Source of the DNA: Candidatus Pacearchaeota archaeon
GTDB lineage: Archaea; Nanobdellota; Nanobdellia; Pacearchaeales; GW2011-AR1
Direction: 5' to 3'
Assembly (NCBI GenBank): GCA_002688875.1
Contig: NZDU01000012.1
Location: 14,787 to 39,217, forward strand
DNA: 24,431 nt
Made by a program: the position numbers and the translations under genes. The notes beneath the pieces are model-generated. The model was given only the letters and a program-made list of their open reading frames with translations, made no database searches and was not told the DNA's origin. Below are positions 7,205-14,038 of this stretch, piece by piece (positions within the stretch are counted from its first letter, which is position 1; every line of letters begins with the position of its first letter).

Positions 7205-7601
7205 TTTAAGATACCTCGTTTGTAATTAGTTTTGGGATAATGTTTTTATAAAAATGATTGTCCTGAGTAATATGCTTAATAAGTTTTGGTGCATATTGTA
7301 AGTAGAACTATTCGGAGTCTTCGTCTTCATCAATAATATCTTCGTCTGAGGTTATCATTTGATGTTGTTATTAGGGATTTTAGTATTTAAAGGGTTACTA
7401 AAGGTTTAAATAAGGAAAATTTCGGATTTGTTTTATAAAGGTTTTGGTTTGGGGGGTTTGGGAGGATGAGTCCTTAAATCAGCTGACTTTTTTTTATAAA
7501 AATAATTAATATAATAAAAAGGGGCAAGACTAGGAAGTTTTAAATATACTTGATTTATAGTATTTCTACCCTGAGGGAAAGAGTTCTGGTAAATATATAA
7601 G
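7205..7601. other. Intergenic region with promoters for mre11 and the alpha-CTD gene
   Basis: About 400 nt without a large gene. It contains, on the minus strand, the mre11 Shine-Dalgarno GAGGT (7213-7217) and TATA TTTATAAAAA (7245-7254), then a possible 16-codon acidic frame with its own TATA. On the plus strand TTTTAAATATAC (7538-7549) precedes the gene at 7602. Another TATA-like run lies at 7403-7412, and an 8-bp palindrome TCAGCTGA followed by T8 lies near 7480-7498. I see no RNA gene. Confidence 0.5.
7308..7358 (-). CDS. Possible 16-aa acidic peptide
   Basis: ATG 7358 starts the frame MITSDEDIIDEDEDSE-stop. Nine of the sixteen residues are Asp or Glu. A TATA sequence (TTTAAATA, minus strand, 7383-7390) is 28 nt upstream, right for a leaderless mRNA, which is the only support for translation. 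It could equally be the 5' part of a longer mre11 transcript. Function unknown. Confidence 0.25.
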   Translation of the reverse strand: MITSDEDIIDEDEDSE

Positions 7602-8270
7602 ATGACTGATGAAGTAAAAAATTCATATGCAAGAACCATTATTGAATCATATAGAGATTCAATTACACCTTTAGTTGGTGATGGTGATTTAAGAAAAGAT
7701 TTACTAGATAGGTTAGGAGATGCATTCACATCTCATGATGAAGTTTTATATGGGAAGTTGGATGATGTTGTAAGAGCTCTTGAAACTCCGGTTGCTTCTT
7801 TAGAAACTGAAAACAAAGAAGATGAAAGAATCAATTATATTTCATTTCTTAAGGGAGTTAGTACTCAATTAATTACCAGAATAAAGGGAAGATTTGAAAA
7901 GTATGGTGTTAGAACCTATAGTGATTTATTGGATAAGGTAAATGAAGCTAGTGACCCCTATAATAATTTAGATATGGATAAACTAGGTGCAAAGTCTTGT
8001 GAAGCAATCATGGCAGGTCTAGTTGAAAAAGGTTTATATCAACCTACAAAAGAGGATTCTAGAGCAGATATGCTGAAAAGACCTGTTACTGATCTTAATC
8101 TTTCAAGAAGATCGAAAAAATGTATGACTAGATTGGGCATTGGAACTATCGGAGAATTAGTGGGATATGATGAAATTGATTTGCTTGAAACAAGAAATTT
8201 TGGATTGACAGGTCTAAATGAAGTTAGGGATAAATTAGGTAAGCGAGGATTATCCTTAAGAGCTCATTAA
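7602..8270 (+). CDS. Protein with C-terminal bacterial-type RNA polymerase alpha-CTD domain
   Basis: Residues 158-220 read like the C-terminal domain of the bacterial RNA polymerase alpha subunit: KRPVTDLNLS, a helix RRSKKCM, GIGTIGELV, an E-x-x-LL-x-T segment, a GLNEV helix and the ending KRGLSLR. The arginine of RRSKKC aligns with alpha R265, the key minor-groove contact; the positions of N268 and K298 are replaced by Lys and Thr. Residues about 82-145 (STQLITRIKGRF, VRTYSDLL, LGAKSCEAIMAGL) look like a second, degenerate helix-hairpin-helix unit of the same kind. The N-terminal 80 residues are unrecognised. Archaeal Rpo3 lacks this domain, so this free-standing protein may be a DNA-binding regulator acquired from bacteria (inference). 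TATA is at 7538-7549. Confidence 0.75.
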   Translation: MTDEVKNSYARTIIESYRDSITPLVGDGDLRKDLLDRLGDAFTSHDEVLYGKLDDVVRALETPVASLETENKEDERINYISFLKGVSTQLITRIKGRFEKYGVRTYSDLLDKVNEASDPYNNLDMDKLGAKSCEAIMAGLVEKGLYQPTKEDSRADMLKRPVTDLNLSRRSKKCMTRLGIGTIGELVGYDEIDLLETRNFGLTGLNEVRDKLGKRGLSLRAH

Positions 8271-8321
8271 CACGAACCTCAATCCAAACAATAATCAAAT
8301 TCTAATAAAAGTGGCAATAAC

Positions 8322-8867
8322 CTAGCCCAATTTAAATTCATAAACATACAATTCTTCGAAAGGGATTTTGGTTTTGTCGAGAAGTTTGTGATTGTAGTTA
8401 AGTTTTTTGGAGTGTTTTAATATGGTTTTGGGTTGGCTTAGGTTTGAGAAGAGTAAGAGGATTGTTCCGTCTTTTTTTAGATAGGTGGTTGATTGGGTGA
8501 GGAATTTGGTGATGAGTTCGTGGCCTTTTTTTCCTGCGGTGGTTTGTAACTTGCTGTCTTTTGGTTCTCTTTTGTCTTCGGGGAGATAGGGGGGGTTGAA
8601 TAGGATTAGATCGAATTTGGTTTTGATGCTTGAGAAGAGGTTTGAGAGGATTGGGTTTAGATTTTGTTTTTTTAGATGGGTGGTTGCTTCTTTGTTTATG
8701 TCAGCTGTTGTTATGTTATTAAAGTTTAGGTTTTTGCAGGTTTGGGCTTGGATTCCGGAGCCTGATCCCATGTCGAGGATTTTTAGGGATTTTGGTTTGT
8801 TTTTTAGGAAATTGGTTAATGATTTTTGTAGTAAGTATGAATCGTCTGAGGGTTGGTAGATGGACAT
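8322..8867 (-). CDS. HemK/Mtq2-like N5-glutamine methyltransferase
   Basis: A small class I SAM-dependent methyltransferase. It opens YQPSDDSYLL, the N-terminal signature of the HemK2/Mtq2 branch, followed by the SAM loop LDMGSGSG (31-38), an acidic residue in TADIN (55-58), and NPPY (91-94), which binds a planar amide or amino group. At 181 aa it lacks the N-terminal domain of bacterial PrmC, as expected for the archaeal/eukaryal type that methylates the GGQ glutamine of the release factor aRF1. It starts 15 nt after the preceding tail-anchored protein gene, so it is probably the last cistron of the RNase J group. The substrate is inferred from the family. Confidence 0.85.
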   Translation of the reverse strand: MSIYQPSDDSYLLQKSLTNFLKNKPKSLKILDMGSGSGIQAQTCKNLNFNNITTADINKEATTHLKKQNLNPILSNLFSSIKTKFDLILFNPPYLPEDKREPKDSKLQTTAGKKGHELITKFLTQSTTYLKKDGTILLLFSNLSQPKTILKHSKKLNYNHKLLDKTKIPFEELYVYEFKLG

Positions 8868-8882
8868 TTTGGTTTGTTGGTT

Positions 8883-9494
8883 TTAGGATAAGAATGAAAG
8901 GATGGAGTTTCTGAATATGAATGTTAGGGCTAGGACTCCGAGGAGTAAGATTAGGATTACGACTAACATTATTTCTAATTTGTATGATTTTTTTGTTGGC
9001 TGTTTTTCTTTTTGAGGGTTTTCTTGTGAGGTGGGTTGGTTTTCAGATTGTATTATGCTGTCTTGGATGTTGTTGTTTTGTGGGCTTGTTGTTTGATTTG
9101 TTAGTGGTTGTTGAGTTAATTGTTGAATTGGTTGTTGGTTTAATTGTGGTTGTTGGATTGGCTGGGTTTGGAGTTGTTGGGTTGGGTTTAATTGAGGGTT
9201 TTGATTTGGAGTTGTTGGTTGGAGTTGGTTTTGCTGTTGTGCTTGAGGATTTTGGTTTTGGAAGTTTGCTTGGAACGGTTGGTTTTGCATGAATTGTTTT
9301 TGATTTGGCATTGTTAGTTGTTCGCTAGGTCTTGGTTGGTTGTTTTGAGTTATGTTTCCTCCTACATAATGTGAGGCTTCTTCGACTTCATTTTGGTCGT
9401 AGCCGGAATTAACCATTACTTGCTTTGCTTGTTCTAAGGGTTCTCCTTTTACGATTGAGTTCTGAAGTGCTGTTACAATGTTTTCGTTTACCAT
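8883..9494 (-). CDS. Tail-anchored protein with UBA-like N-terminus and Gln/Asn-rich linker
   Basis: Three regions of 203 residues are visible. Residues 1-45 form a compact helical unit (ALQNSIVKGEPLEQAKQVMV, then NSGYDQNEVEEA) that resembles UBA-like three-helix domains. Residues about 48-165 are a low-complexity Gln/Asn/Pro linker with repeated PIQQ and QLNQ-like units. Residues 173-194 are one strongly hydrophobic segment, followed by a short tail. A cytoplasmic head tethered to the membrane by a flexible linker is the simplest reading. Function unknown. It follows RNase J and has its own copy of the RNase J leader, so it may be co-regulated with that nuclease, possibly as a membrane partner (inference). 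Confidence 0.7.
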   Translation of the reverse strand: MVNENIVTALQNSIVKGEPLEQAKQVMVNSGYDQNEVEEASHYVGGNITQNNQPRPSEQLTMPNQKQFMQNQPFQANFQNQNPQAQQQNQLQPTTPNQNPQLNPTQQLQTQPIQQPQLNQQPIQQLTQQPLTNQTTSPQNNNIQDSIIQSENQPTSQENPQKEKQPTKKSYKLEIMLVVILILLLGVLALTFIFRNSILSFLS

Positions 9495-9577
9495 AATCCA
9501 GATCCAGGAACCTAGGTTCCTAGATGCGACCTCCTAAGATAGAATGCAACCTTTCCTTAGATTGCTGCTTCGCAGTT
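9492..9577 (-). repeat. Leader repeat copy upstream of the tail-anchored protein gene
   Basis: 86 bp matching the leader before RNase J (10969-11054) at 83 positions. On the minus strand it holds a small hairpin CTGC-GAA-GCAG, AGGAAAGGTTGCAT, AGGAGGTCGCATC, and the perfect palindrome AGGAACCTAGGTTCCT (plus-strand 9506-9521). With flanking bases the palindrome can fold into a stem of about 10 bp with a CUAG loop, burying the stop codon of the leader peptide. It lies between the RNase J stop and the next ATG. Confidence 0.8.
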
Positions 9578-9609
9578 TGTTTTTTATTTATTTTATTAGT
9601 GTTTACCAT
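9520..9609 (-). CDS. 29-aa leader peptide before the tail-anchored protein gene
   Basis: ATG 9609, 21 nt after the RNase J stop, opens MVNTNKINKKQTAK and continues QQSKERLHSILGGRI to TAG. The final 18 residues match the RNase J leader peptide except Pro to Ser and Cys to Arg. The N-terminal part is unique, so the frame was fused to new upstream sequence when the element was copied, yet it stayed open. There is no clear Shine-Dalgarno sequence. ATGGTAAAC occurs both here and at the start of the main gene (9494). Confidence 0.45.
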   Translation of the reverse strand: MVNTNKINKKQTAKQQSKERLHSILGGRI

Positions 9610-9630
9610 CTTTTTATTTGAGGGTTTATT

Positions 9631-10971
9631 TTAATTAAATACTAGTTTTTCTCCGTTGCTGGTTAGATGGAGGAATTTTGGTTTGTAGCCTAGTTCTTTT
9701 CCTAGGTCGATTAGGGGTTGGGTTTTTTCGTGGGGGCCGTGGGCGGGGATTATGTGTTGGGGGTTGAGGATGTTGATGAAATCTCTTAGGTCTTCACGTC
9801 CGGCGTGTCCAGATACGTGGACGTTGGTAAACATTCTTACTTTTTTCTTTTTTAATCTTGTATCTAAGGCTGCTCGGTTTTCGATTGTTATTTCTGTGGG
9901 GATTGTTGAAGATGAAAATATTACATGATCTTGGTTGTTGAATTGATAGTGTAGTTTGTTTCTTGCCATTCGGTCTAATATGCTTCCAGGTTCGCCTTGA
10001 TGGCCTGTGCAGACAATCATATATTCTCCGCGACTTTTTTGGACGGTTTTTAATTTTTTTTCTAGTTGTCTTCGGTATGTCGCTATTTCTACATCTTTTA
10101 TGAATGGGCATATGTTGACTTTATTTGCTGCTTTTGTATATTTGGCTAGGCTTCTTCCCATGAAGATTATTTTTCTGTCTAGTTTTTTCCCGAAGTCTAC
10201 TATTGATTTTAATCTTGCTATGTGTGATGAGAATGTTGTGACTAGTAGTCCTTTGTCTCGGTTTTCTGTGTTTAGTAGGACGTCTTCTAACATTGTTCTG
10301 GCGACTTTTTCGCTTGCCGTTTTTCTGTCGTCTCCTGCATAGAGGGAGTCGCAGATGAGGACCTTGATTCCTTCTTTTGCTATTTCTTCCATTTTTTGAT
10401 AGTTTGGTTTTAATCCTAGGATTGGATTGTTGTCGAGTTTGAAGTCGTTTGAGTAAGCGACTATTCCATCTGGTGTGTGGATTGCTAGGAAGGCGGATTG
10501 GGGGGTTGAATGGGTTATGTTTATGAAATCTACTTTGTATTTTCTGTTTTTTCCTTGGACGTAATATGATCCGTTTGGTTGGATAGGAATTAGTTTGTTT
10601 TTTAATTGTATTTTTTCGTCATATAGCAATGATTTCAGGACTTCGATTGTGAATGGGGTGGCTATGATGTCAGCGTTGTATCTGTTTGCTATATATGGTA
10701 GGGCTCCGATATGGTCTAAGTGGGCGTGGCTGGGGATTATTGCACGGACTTTGTCTCTTAATCCTAATTTGTCTAGGATTGTGTCGTCAGGGATTGCTCC
10801 TATGGACCTGAACTTTTTTTCTGAGTAGACTCGTTCGGTTTCTTGTAAGGCTACTATTGCTGGAAGGTAGAAGCCTCCGTCTAGAAGGATTACGTCTTCT
10901 CCTAGGTCTATTGCGACCATGTTTTTACCGACTTCGTTGAAACCGCCTAGGGGTATTATTCTTATGCTCAT
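9631..10971 (-). CDS. rnj: Archaeal RNase J family beta-CASP ribonuclease
   Basis: RNase J enzymes are metallo-beta-lactamase/beta-CASP ribonucleases; the archaeal members degrade RNA 5' to 3'. The 446-aa length is typical. Visible motifs: GGFNEVGKNM (9-18), HAHLDH (82-87), His154 in ITHSTPQS, Asp176 in YSNDFKLD, then the beta-CASP insert (from about 205), VSGHAGREDL with His389, and PAHGPH with His411. The KH domains of FttA and a PHP- or ssDNA-binding extension are absent. Start ATG 10971 follows the 86-bp leader element, and the promoter TATATAAA lies at 11107-11114. A tail-anchored protein and a methyltransferase follow on the same strand. Confidence 0.95.
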   Translation of the reverse strand: MSIRIIPLGGFNEVGKNMVAIDLGEDVILLDGGFYLPAIVALQETERVYSEKKFRSIGAIPDDTILDKLGLRDKVRAIIPSHAHLDHIGALPYIANRYNADIIATPFTIEVLKSLLYDEKIQLKNKLIPIQPNGSYYVQGKNRKYKVDFINITHSTPQSAFLAIHTPDGIVAYSNDFKLDNNPILGLKPNYQKMEEIAKEGIKVLICDSLYAGDDRKTASEKVARTMLEDVLLNTENRDKGLLVTTFSSHIARLKSIVDFGKKLDRKIIFMGRSLAKYTKAANKVNICPFIKDVEIATYRRQLEKKLKTVQKSRGEYMIVCTGHQGEPGSILDRMARNKLHYQFNNQDHVIFSSSTIPTEITIENRAALDTRLKKKKVRMFTNVHVSGHAGREDLRDFINILNPQHIIPAHGPHEKTQPLIDLGKELGYKPKFLHLTSNGEKLVFN

Positions 10972-11054
10972 AATCCAGATCCAGGAACCTAGGTTCCTAG
11001 ATGCAACCTCCTAAGATGGGATGCAACCTTTCCTTAGATTGCTGCTTCGCAGTT
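10969..11054 (-). repeat. Leader repeat copy upstream of RNase J
   Basis: The partner of the 9492-9577 element (three mismatches in 86). On the minus strand it ends with palindrome AGGAACCTAGGTTCCT (10983-10998) 11 nt before the RNase J ATG. AGGAGGT lies 35 nt before the ATG, too far for normal initiation unless the palindrome folds and brings the two closer. The segment includes all but the first residues of a 23-aa leader peptide frame. Confidence 0.8.
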
Positions 11055-11068
11055 ATTTCTCCTTTCAT
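10997..11068 (-). CDS. 23-aa leader peptide of RNase J
   Basis: ATG 11068 starts a frame reading MKGEITAKQQSKERLHPI and then LGGCI before TAG. GAGG lies 10 nt upstream of the ATG, and the TATA box at 11107-11114 puts the transcript start near 11085, so this would be the first frame on the mRNA. Length and the positions of QSKE and LGG-x-I match the leader peptide of fttA, whose DNA is otherwise quite different. Confidence 0.55.
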   Translation of the reverse strand: MKGEITAKQQSKERLHPILGGCI

Positions 11069-11302
11069 GTTGTTTATTCCTCTTTTTTAGTGTTAGTGTT
11101 GTAAAGTTTATATAGGTTTGTTTTGTTGGATTCTGGGTTACTTCATAGCCCACTTCGTTGGGCTATTCCGTTATTTTTTTGGTAGTTTGTAAATAAATAA
11201 GTTGTATAAAGGGTTCTGTCTTTTTGTTTTACGTGTAAATTCACAGTTTTATATATAAATGTTGTGTTACTTTTATTTAATGGTTGCATAATCTCCTTTG
11301 TT
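11055..11302. other. Intergenic region with RNase J promoter and a hairpin
   Basis: Besides the leader peptide start, this region holds the RNase J TATA box (11107-11114, minus strand) and a hairpin ATAGCCCA-cttcgt-TGGGCTAT (11155-11176) followed on the plus strand by TTATTTTTTT. A symmetric TTTATATATAAA-type run lies near 11250. TATA plus hairpin would fit a small RNA of about 80 nt on the minus strand, but nothing in its sequence is recognisable. Confidence 0.4.
11107..11114 (-). promoter_or_regulatory. RNase J TATA box
   Basis: TATATAAA on the minus strand. The expected transcription start about 26 nt downstream (near 11085) gives a leader of about 115 nt containing the 23-aa frame, the SD-like block and the palindrome. 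Such a long leader is exceptional here, where most starts look leaderless. Confidence 0.55.
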
Positions 11303-12247
11303 TTATTCTGTTGTTGGTAGGTATGTTTTTTTGTGGATTTTCTCGCTTTTTATGATTAAGTATTTTTCTATGGGGAAGTTTGCACGGATGTCTTTCATGA
11401 TTTCTATGTCTTTGATGCTTTCGACGATTATGGCTAGAGAGTATTCTCCTATGATTTTTGAGAATTCTACTATGTTTTTGTTGTATTTGGTGTATTCTGC
11501 GAAGTTGTCTAATTTTTTGACGCCTTCGCTTGAGAAACTTAGGAATATTATTTGTCTGTCTATGTTTAGTTTTTGGTAGTTAAGGATTGCGGTGTAGCCC
11601 TTGATTATATTTCTGTTTTCTAAGGATTTTTTGATGTTGACTATTGATTTGGTGGGGAGTTTTGTTGATTCCGAGATGTCGATGAGTTTTTTGTCTGGGT
11701 TTTTGATTAGCTCTTTTAGGATTATTGATTCTCTTTCTGATATTTCTCTTAGGACACGATCACCGAAGATGATTTTGTCTGAATTGTCTAATTTTCTGGC
11801 TAAATAGTTTTTATTGTATTTGTGGCTGACGATTAGGGGGAATACGAAAATTGTCCTTAATTTTTTGTAGAATTTGTATATGATTTCCATGTGCGATTTG
11901 TTGAATGAGGAGAGGTTTGGGGCGAGGTATTCTACTAGTAGATCGACTCCTTCTTTGCACTCCTCTATCGATATGATTGGGCCTATTTCTTTTAGTTCAT
12001 CTATGACCTCTTTTTTGGTAGAATATTCGGTGTTTAAGAGGTTGAAACCGACGATAACGCTCACATAACCGAACTTTACAGCGTCTACCATCGTCGCTGG
12101 TTTTTCGATAAGTTTTTTCTTTTTTAGGCTGCTTAAAAGGTAGGATGCAGACTGCTGACTAGTGCCTATTTTCTTGCCTAATTCTTTAGTTGTGATACGT
12201 GAGTTTTTTGTGTACTCAAATAGCAGTTTTTTAACTTTAGCTTTCAT
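11303..12247 (-). CDS. Tandem Lrp/AsnC-like HTH regulator
   Basis: The 314-aa protein has two similar halves. Residues about 1-55 are a winged-helix DNA-binding unit (SRITTKELGKKIGTSQQSAS, LIEKPATM), followed by an alpha/beta segment like the Lrp ligand-binding domain (about 60-150). Residues about 165-222 are a second HTH (RESIILKELIKNPDKKLIDI, STKLPTKSIVNIKKSL, NIIKGYTAI), again followed by an Lrp-like domain to the end. Tandem Lrp-type proteins of this kind occur in archaea as transcription regulators. It is divergent from the 12347-17873 operon, sharing a promoter region of about 100 nt, so it may regulate that operon (inference). Its TATA (minus strand, about 12273-12281) is about 30 nt before ATG. 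Confidence 0.8.
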   Translation of the reverse strand: MKAKVKKLLFEYTKNSRITTKELGKKIGTSQQSASYLLSSLKKKKLIEKPATMVDAVKFGYVSVIVGFNLLNTEYSTKKEVIDELKEIGPIISIEECKEGVDLLVEYLAPNLSSFNKSHMEIIYKFYKKLRTIFVFPLIVSHKYNKNYLARKLDNSDKIIFGDRVLREISERESIILKELIKNPDKKLIDISESTKLPTKSIVNIKKSLENRNIIKGYTAILNYQKLNIDRQIIFLSFSSEGVKKLDNFAEYTKYNKNIVEFSKIIGEYSLAIIVESIKDIEIMKDIRANFPIEKYLIIKSEKIHKKTYLPTTE

Positions 12248-12346
12248 TCTTTGTAGAAAGTTCCTTATTACTTATAAATGTTTCTGATTGTACAAAAAAC
12301 TTAATCGGTTTTTTTAAGTAGTATTTTTCACTGTAATTATTATAAA
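12248..12346. promoter_or_regulatory. Divergent promoter region
   Basis: Between the HTH regulator and the plus-strand operon. The minus-strand TATA-like CATTTATAAG is near 12273-12281. The plus-strand TTTTTTTAAG near 12309-12319 would start transcription just before the ATG at 12347. A second plus-strand TATA-like ATTATTATAAAA (12336-12347) would instead start within the 33-aa frame and give the 12400 gene a leader of about 35 nt. Confidence 0.4.
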
Positions 12347-12448
12347 ATGGATACAAATATTAGTGGTGAGGTGAGTGATATTGACTCCAAGGGTAAGAAA
12401 TGGAAGGAATTAATTATAAGGTTGAGAGAAATGAAGAAGGAAAGATAG
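12347..12448 (+). CDS. 33-aa peptide at the operon start (possible DESK-type peptide)
   Basis: ATG 12347 opens a frame beginning MDTNISGEVSDIDSKGKKWK and ending EMKKER before TAG at 12446. The E-V-S-D-I-D-S-K stretch resembles V-E-E-D-E-S-K in the two tiny peptides further down the operon, using a different serine codon (TCC instead of AGT). It overlaps the next gene by 49 nt in another frame. Whether it is transcribed in full depends on which TATA box is used; a GTG start at 12371 is possible. Confidence 0.35.
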   Translation: MDTNISGEVSDIDSKGKKWKELIIRLREMKKER

Positions 12449-12828
12449 ATGTGACTCTGCATTACGCAAGAGAAGGTTCTGAGTTGTTTAAAGATTCTAA
12501 GGATAGAGTTAAAGTTTTGGTTTATCAAGGTAGTGAGGAAATTGAGGAAGCTATGTTAAAGTTTGCTGGGGATTCTGAAAATTATGTTGTTGTTTCTGAT
12601 GATTATGATTTAGAAAAGGCTGATTATGCAGATGTTGTTTTGAATGGTAATGAAGGTTATAATTTAAATTCCTTAAAGTTTAATTGGGAATTGAGAAAAA
12701 AACATGGCCCTAGTCTTGAGAATATTAAAAGTGGTAGTGTTACAAGTATATTGAATTCTAAGAATGTTCGGAATATTGGTGGGTTAGAGTTTGAGGTTGG
12801 AAGGGATGATCGGAGGATGGTGGCTTAG
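12400..12828 (+). CDS. 142-aa protein of unknown function
   Basis: Start at ATG 12400; an in-frame stop lies two codons upstream, so no earlier start is possible. The protein is acidic and looks soluble. An alternating pattern (VKVLVYQGSEEIEEAMLKFA, then NYVVVSDDYDL, then ADVVLNGN) suggests an alpha/beta fold. The C-terminal third (SLENIKSGSVTSILNSK) is polar. I do not recognise a family. It ends 1 nt before the start of the GCS2-type ligase and is the first sizeable cistron of the operon, so it probably works with those enzymes. Confidence 0.6.
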   Translation: MEGINYKVERNEEGKIDVTLHYAREGSELFKDSKDRVKVLVYQGSEEIEEAMLKFAGDSENYVVVSDDYDLEKADYADVVLNGNEGYNLNSLKFNWELRKKHGPSLENIKSGSVTSILNSKNVRNIGGLEFEVGRDDRRMVA

Positions 12829-12829
12829 G

Positions 12830-14038
12830 ATGGTTAAAATAGGGATAGAACTTGAAGGGCATTTGATTGATGAAAATGGGTCTGTGTCTAATTATGCTCC
12901 AGAACTTATTGAGATTATGGGTAGTCCTGATTATCTTGTTCCAGAGTCTTCAGAAACAATGTTTGAGGTGAATAGTTCTCCAAGTGATGATATGAGTTAT
13001 TTAGCTGATGAACTTTCTGAGAGGTTGAATGGTTTTAATGATATTGCTAATAGTCGTGGGCTTAGAGTTATGCCTGCTCCAAATTTTCATAATGACGGGG
13101 TTAAAGTTAGGTCGAGGGATCCAGATAGGCCTAGAAGTAAGGGTAAGAAGGCGGTATTGGGTGAAGCTCTTTGGGATTTAGAGCATCATTTGACTGCTAC
13201 TCATGTTCATGTAGATATGCTGGAGGATGAAGGTAAGGCTTATAATCAGATTATGTTGATGCAGGCAATGGATCCGGTTTTTGCATTTGCGTCTTCAAGT
13301 CCTTTCTTTTTAGGAAATAATTCGAAAAGGGATTATAGGGTTGATGTTTATAGGAATGAGGTATTTGATAGATTTCCTCTGCAGGGGCAGTTATTGGATT
13401 ATCCTAAGTCATTAGAGGATGTTATGGATAGGCAGGTTAAAGCTTATGATGAATTTAAGAATGAATTAGTTAAGGAGGGATTGGATGATGATAGTTTTAA
13501 TAAATATAATTGTATTTGGGGTCCTTTGAGATTGACTAAGTTTGGGACAATTGAGGCTAGAGGGGCTGATTCAAATAATTTATCTAATGTGCTTGGGCTT
13601 GGAGCTGTTTATATGGGTGTTTCTAATTATTTAGAGAGAGAGAATGTTGATGTAGAGATTAATGATGGGAGTTATGATGTTGGGGAATTGTTTGTTCCTA
13701 AAAATGGGAAGATAATTGTTCCTAATTATGATCAGTTAAAGAGATTTGAGGGGATTGGTGTTGAGGATGGATTGTCTAATAGTACTTTGAGGACTTATCT
13801 TTCAAATGTGCTTGATGTTGCGGAGAAGGGTCTTGATGATGAAAGTTATCTGAATCCATTTAGGTCTATGATTAGTGAGGGAAGGTCTTTTTCAGATGAT
13901 ATTATTGGTTATGCATCTGATAATGGGATAGAGAGTAATGGAACTATAAGCGAAGCAGGTGCTAGGGCTCTTAGAAGTTATGTTGCGGGTCGATATGAAA
14001 GTGATCTTGAAAAATATAGCGGGAAGGTTTTAGTATAA
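12830..14038 (+). CDS. GCS2/YbdK-type carboxylate-amine ligase
   Basis: Members of glutamate-cysteine ligase family 2 share the glutamine-synthetase fold and make amide bonds through an acyl phosphate, usually on the gamma-carboxylate of glutamate. The 402-aa protein starts VKIGIELEGHLIDENG after Met, the G-x-E-x-E...D signature (E7 and E9 as metal ligands), has THVHVDM near residue 124 and EARGADSN near 242, all in the order of the family. ATG 12830 follows the upstream stop by 1 nt; an in-frame extension back to 12791 lacks family similarity. Its TAA overlaps the next ATG (TAATG). The actual acid and amine are unknown. Confidence 0.8.
   Translation: MVKIGIELEGHLIDENGSVSNYAPELIEIMGSPDYLVPESSETMFEVNSSPSDDMSYLADELSERLNGFNDIANSRGLRVMPAPNFHNDGVKVRSRDPDRPRSKGKKAVLGEALWDLEHHLTATHVHVDMLEDEGKAYNQIMLMQAMDPVFAFASSSPFFLGNNSKRDYRVDVYRNEVFDRFPLQGQLLDYPKSLEDVMDRQVKAYDEFKNELVKEGLDDDSFNKYNCIWGPLRLTKFGTIEARGADSNNLSNVLGLGAVYMGVSNYLERENVDVEINDGSYDVGELFVPKNGKIIVPNYDQLKRFEGIGVEDGLSNSTLRTYLSNVLDVAEKGLDDESYLNPFRSMISEGRSFSDDIIGYASDNGIESNGTISEAGARALRSYVAGRYESDLEKYSGKVLV

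Noticed and set aside
7433..7729. Minus-strand frame overlapping the start of the alpha-CTD gene
   Set aside because: Pro/Ser/Lys composition typical of an antisense frame, and it crosses the promoter of a convincing gene.
12791..12829. N-terminal extension of the GCS2-type ligase
   Set aside because: Overlaps the previous gene, whereas the family signature begins directly after the ATG at 12830.
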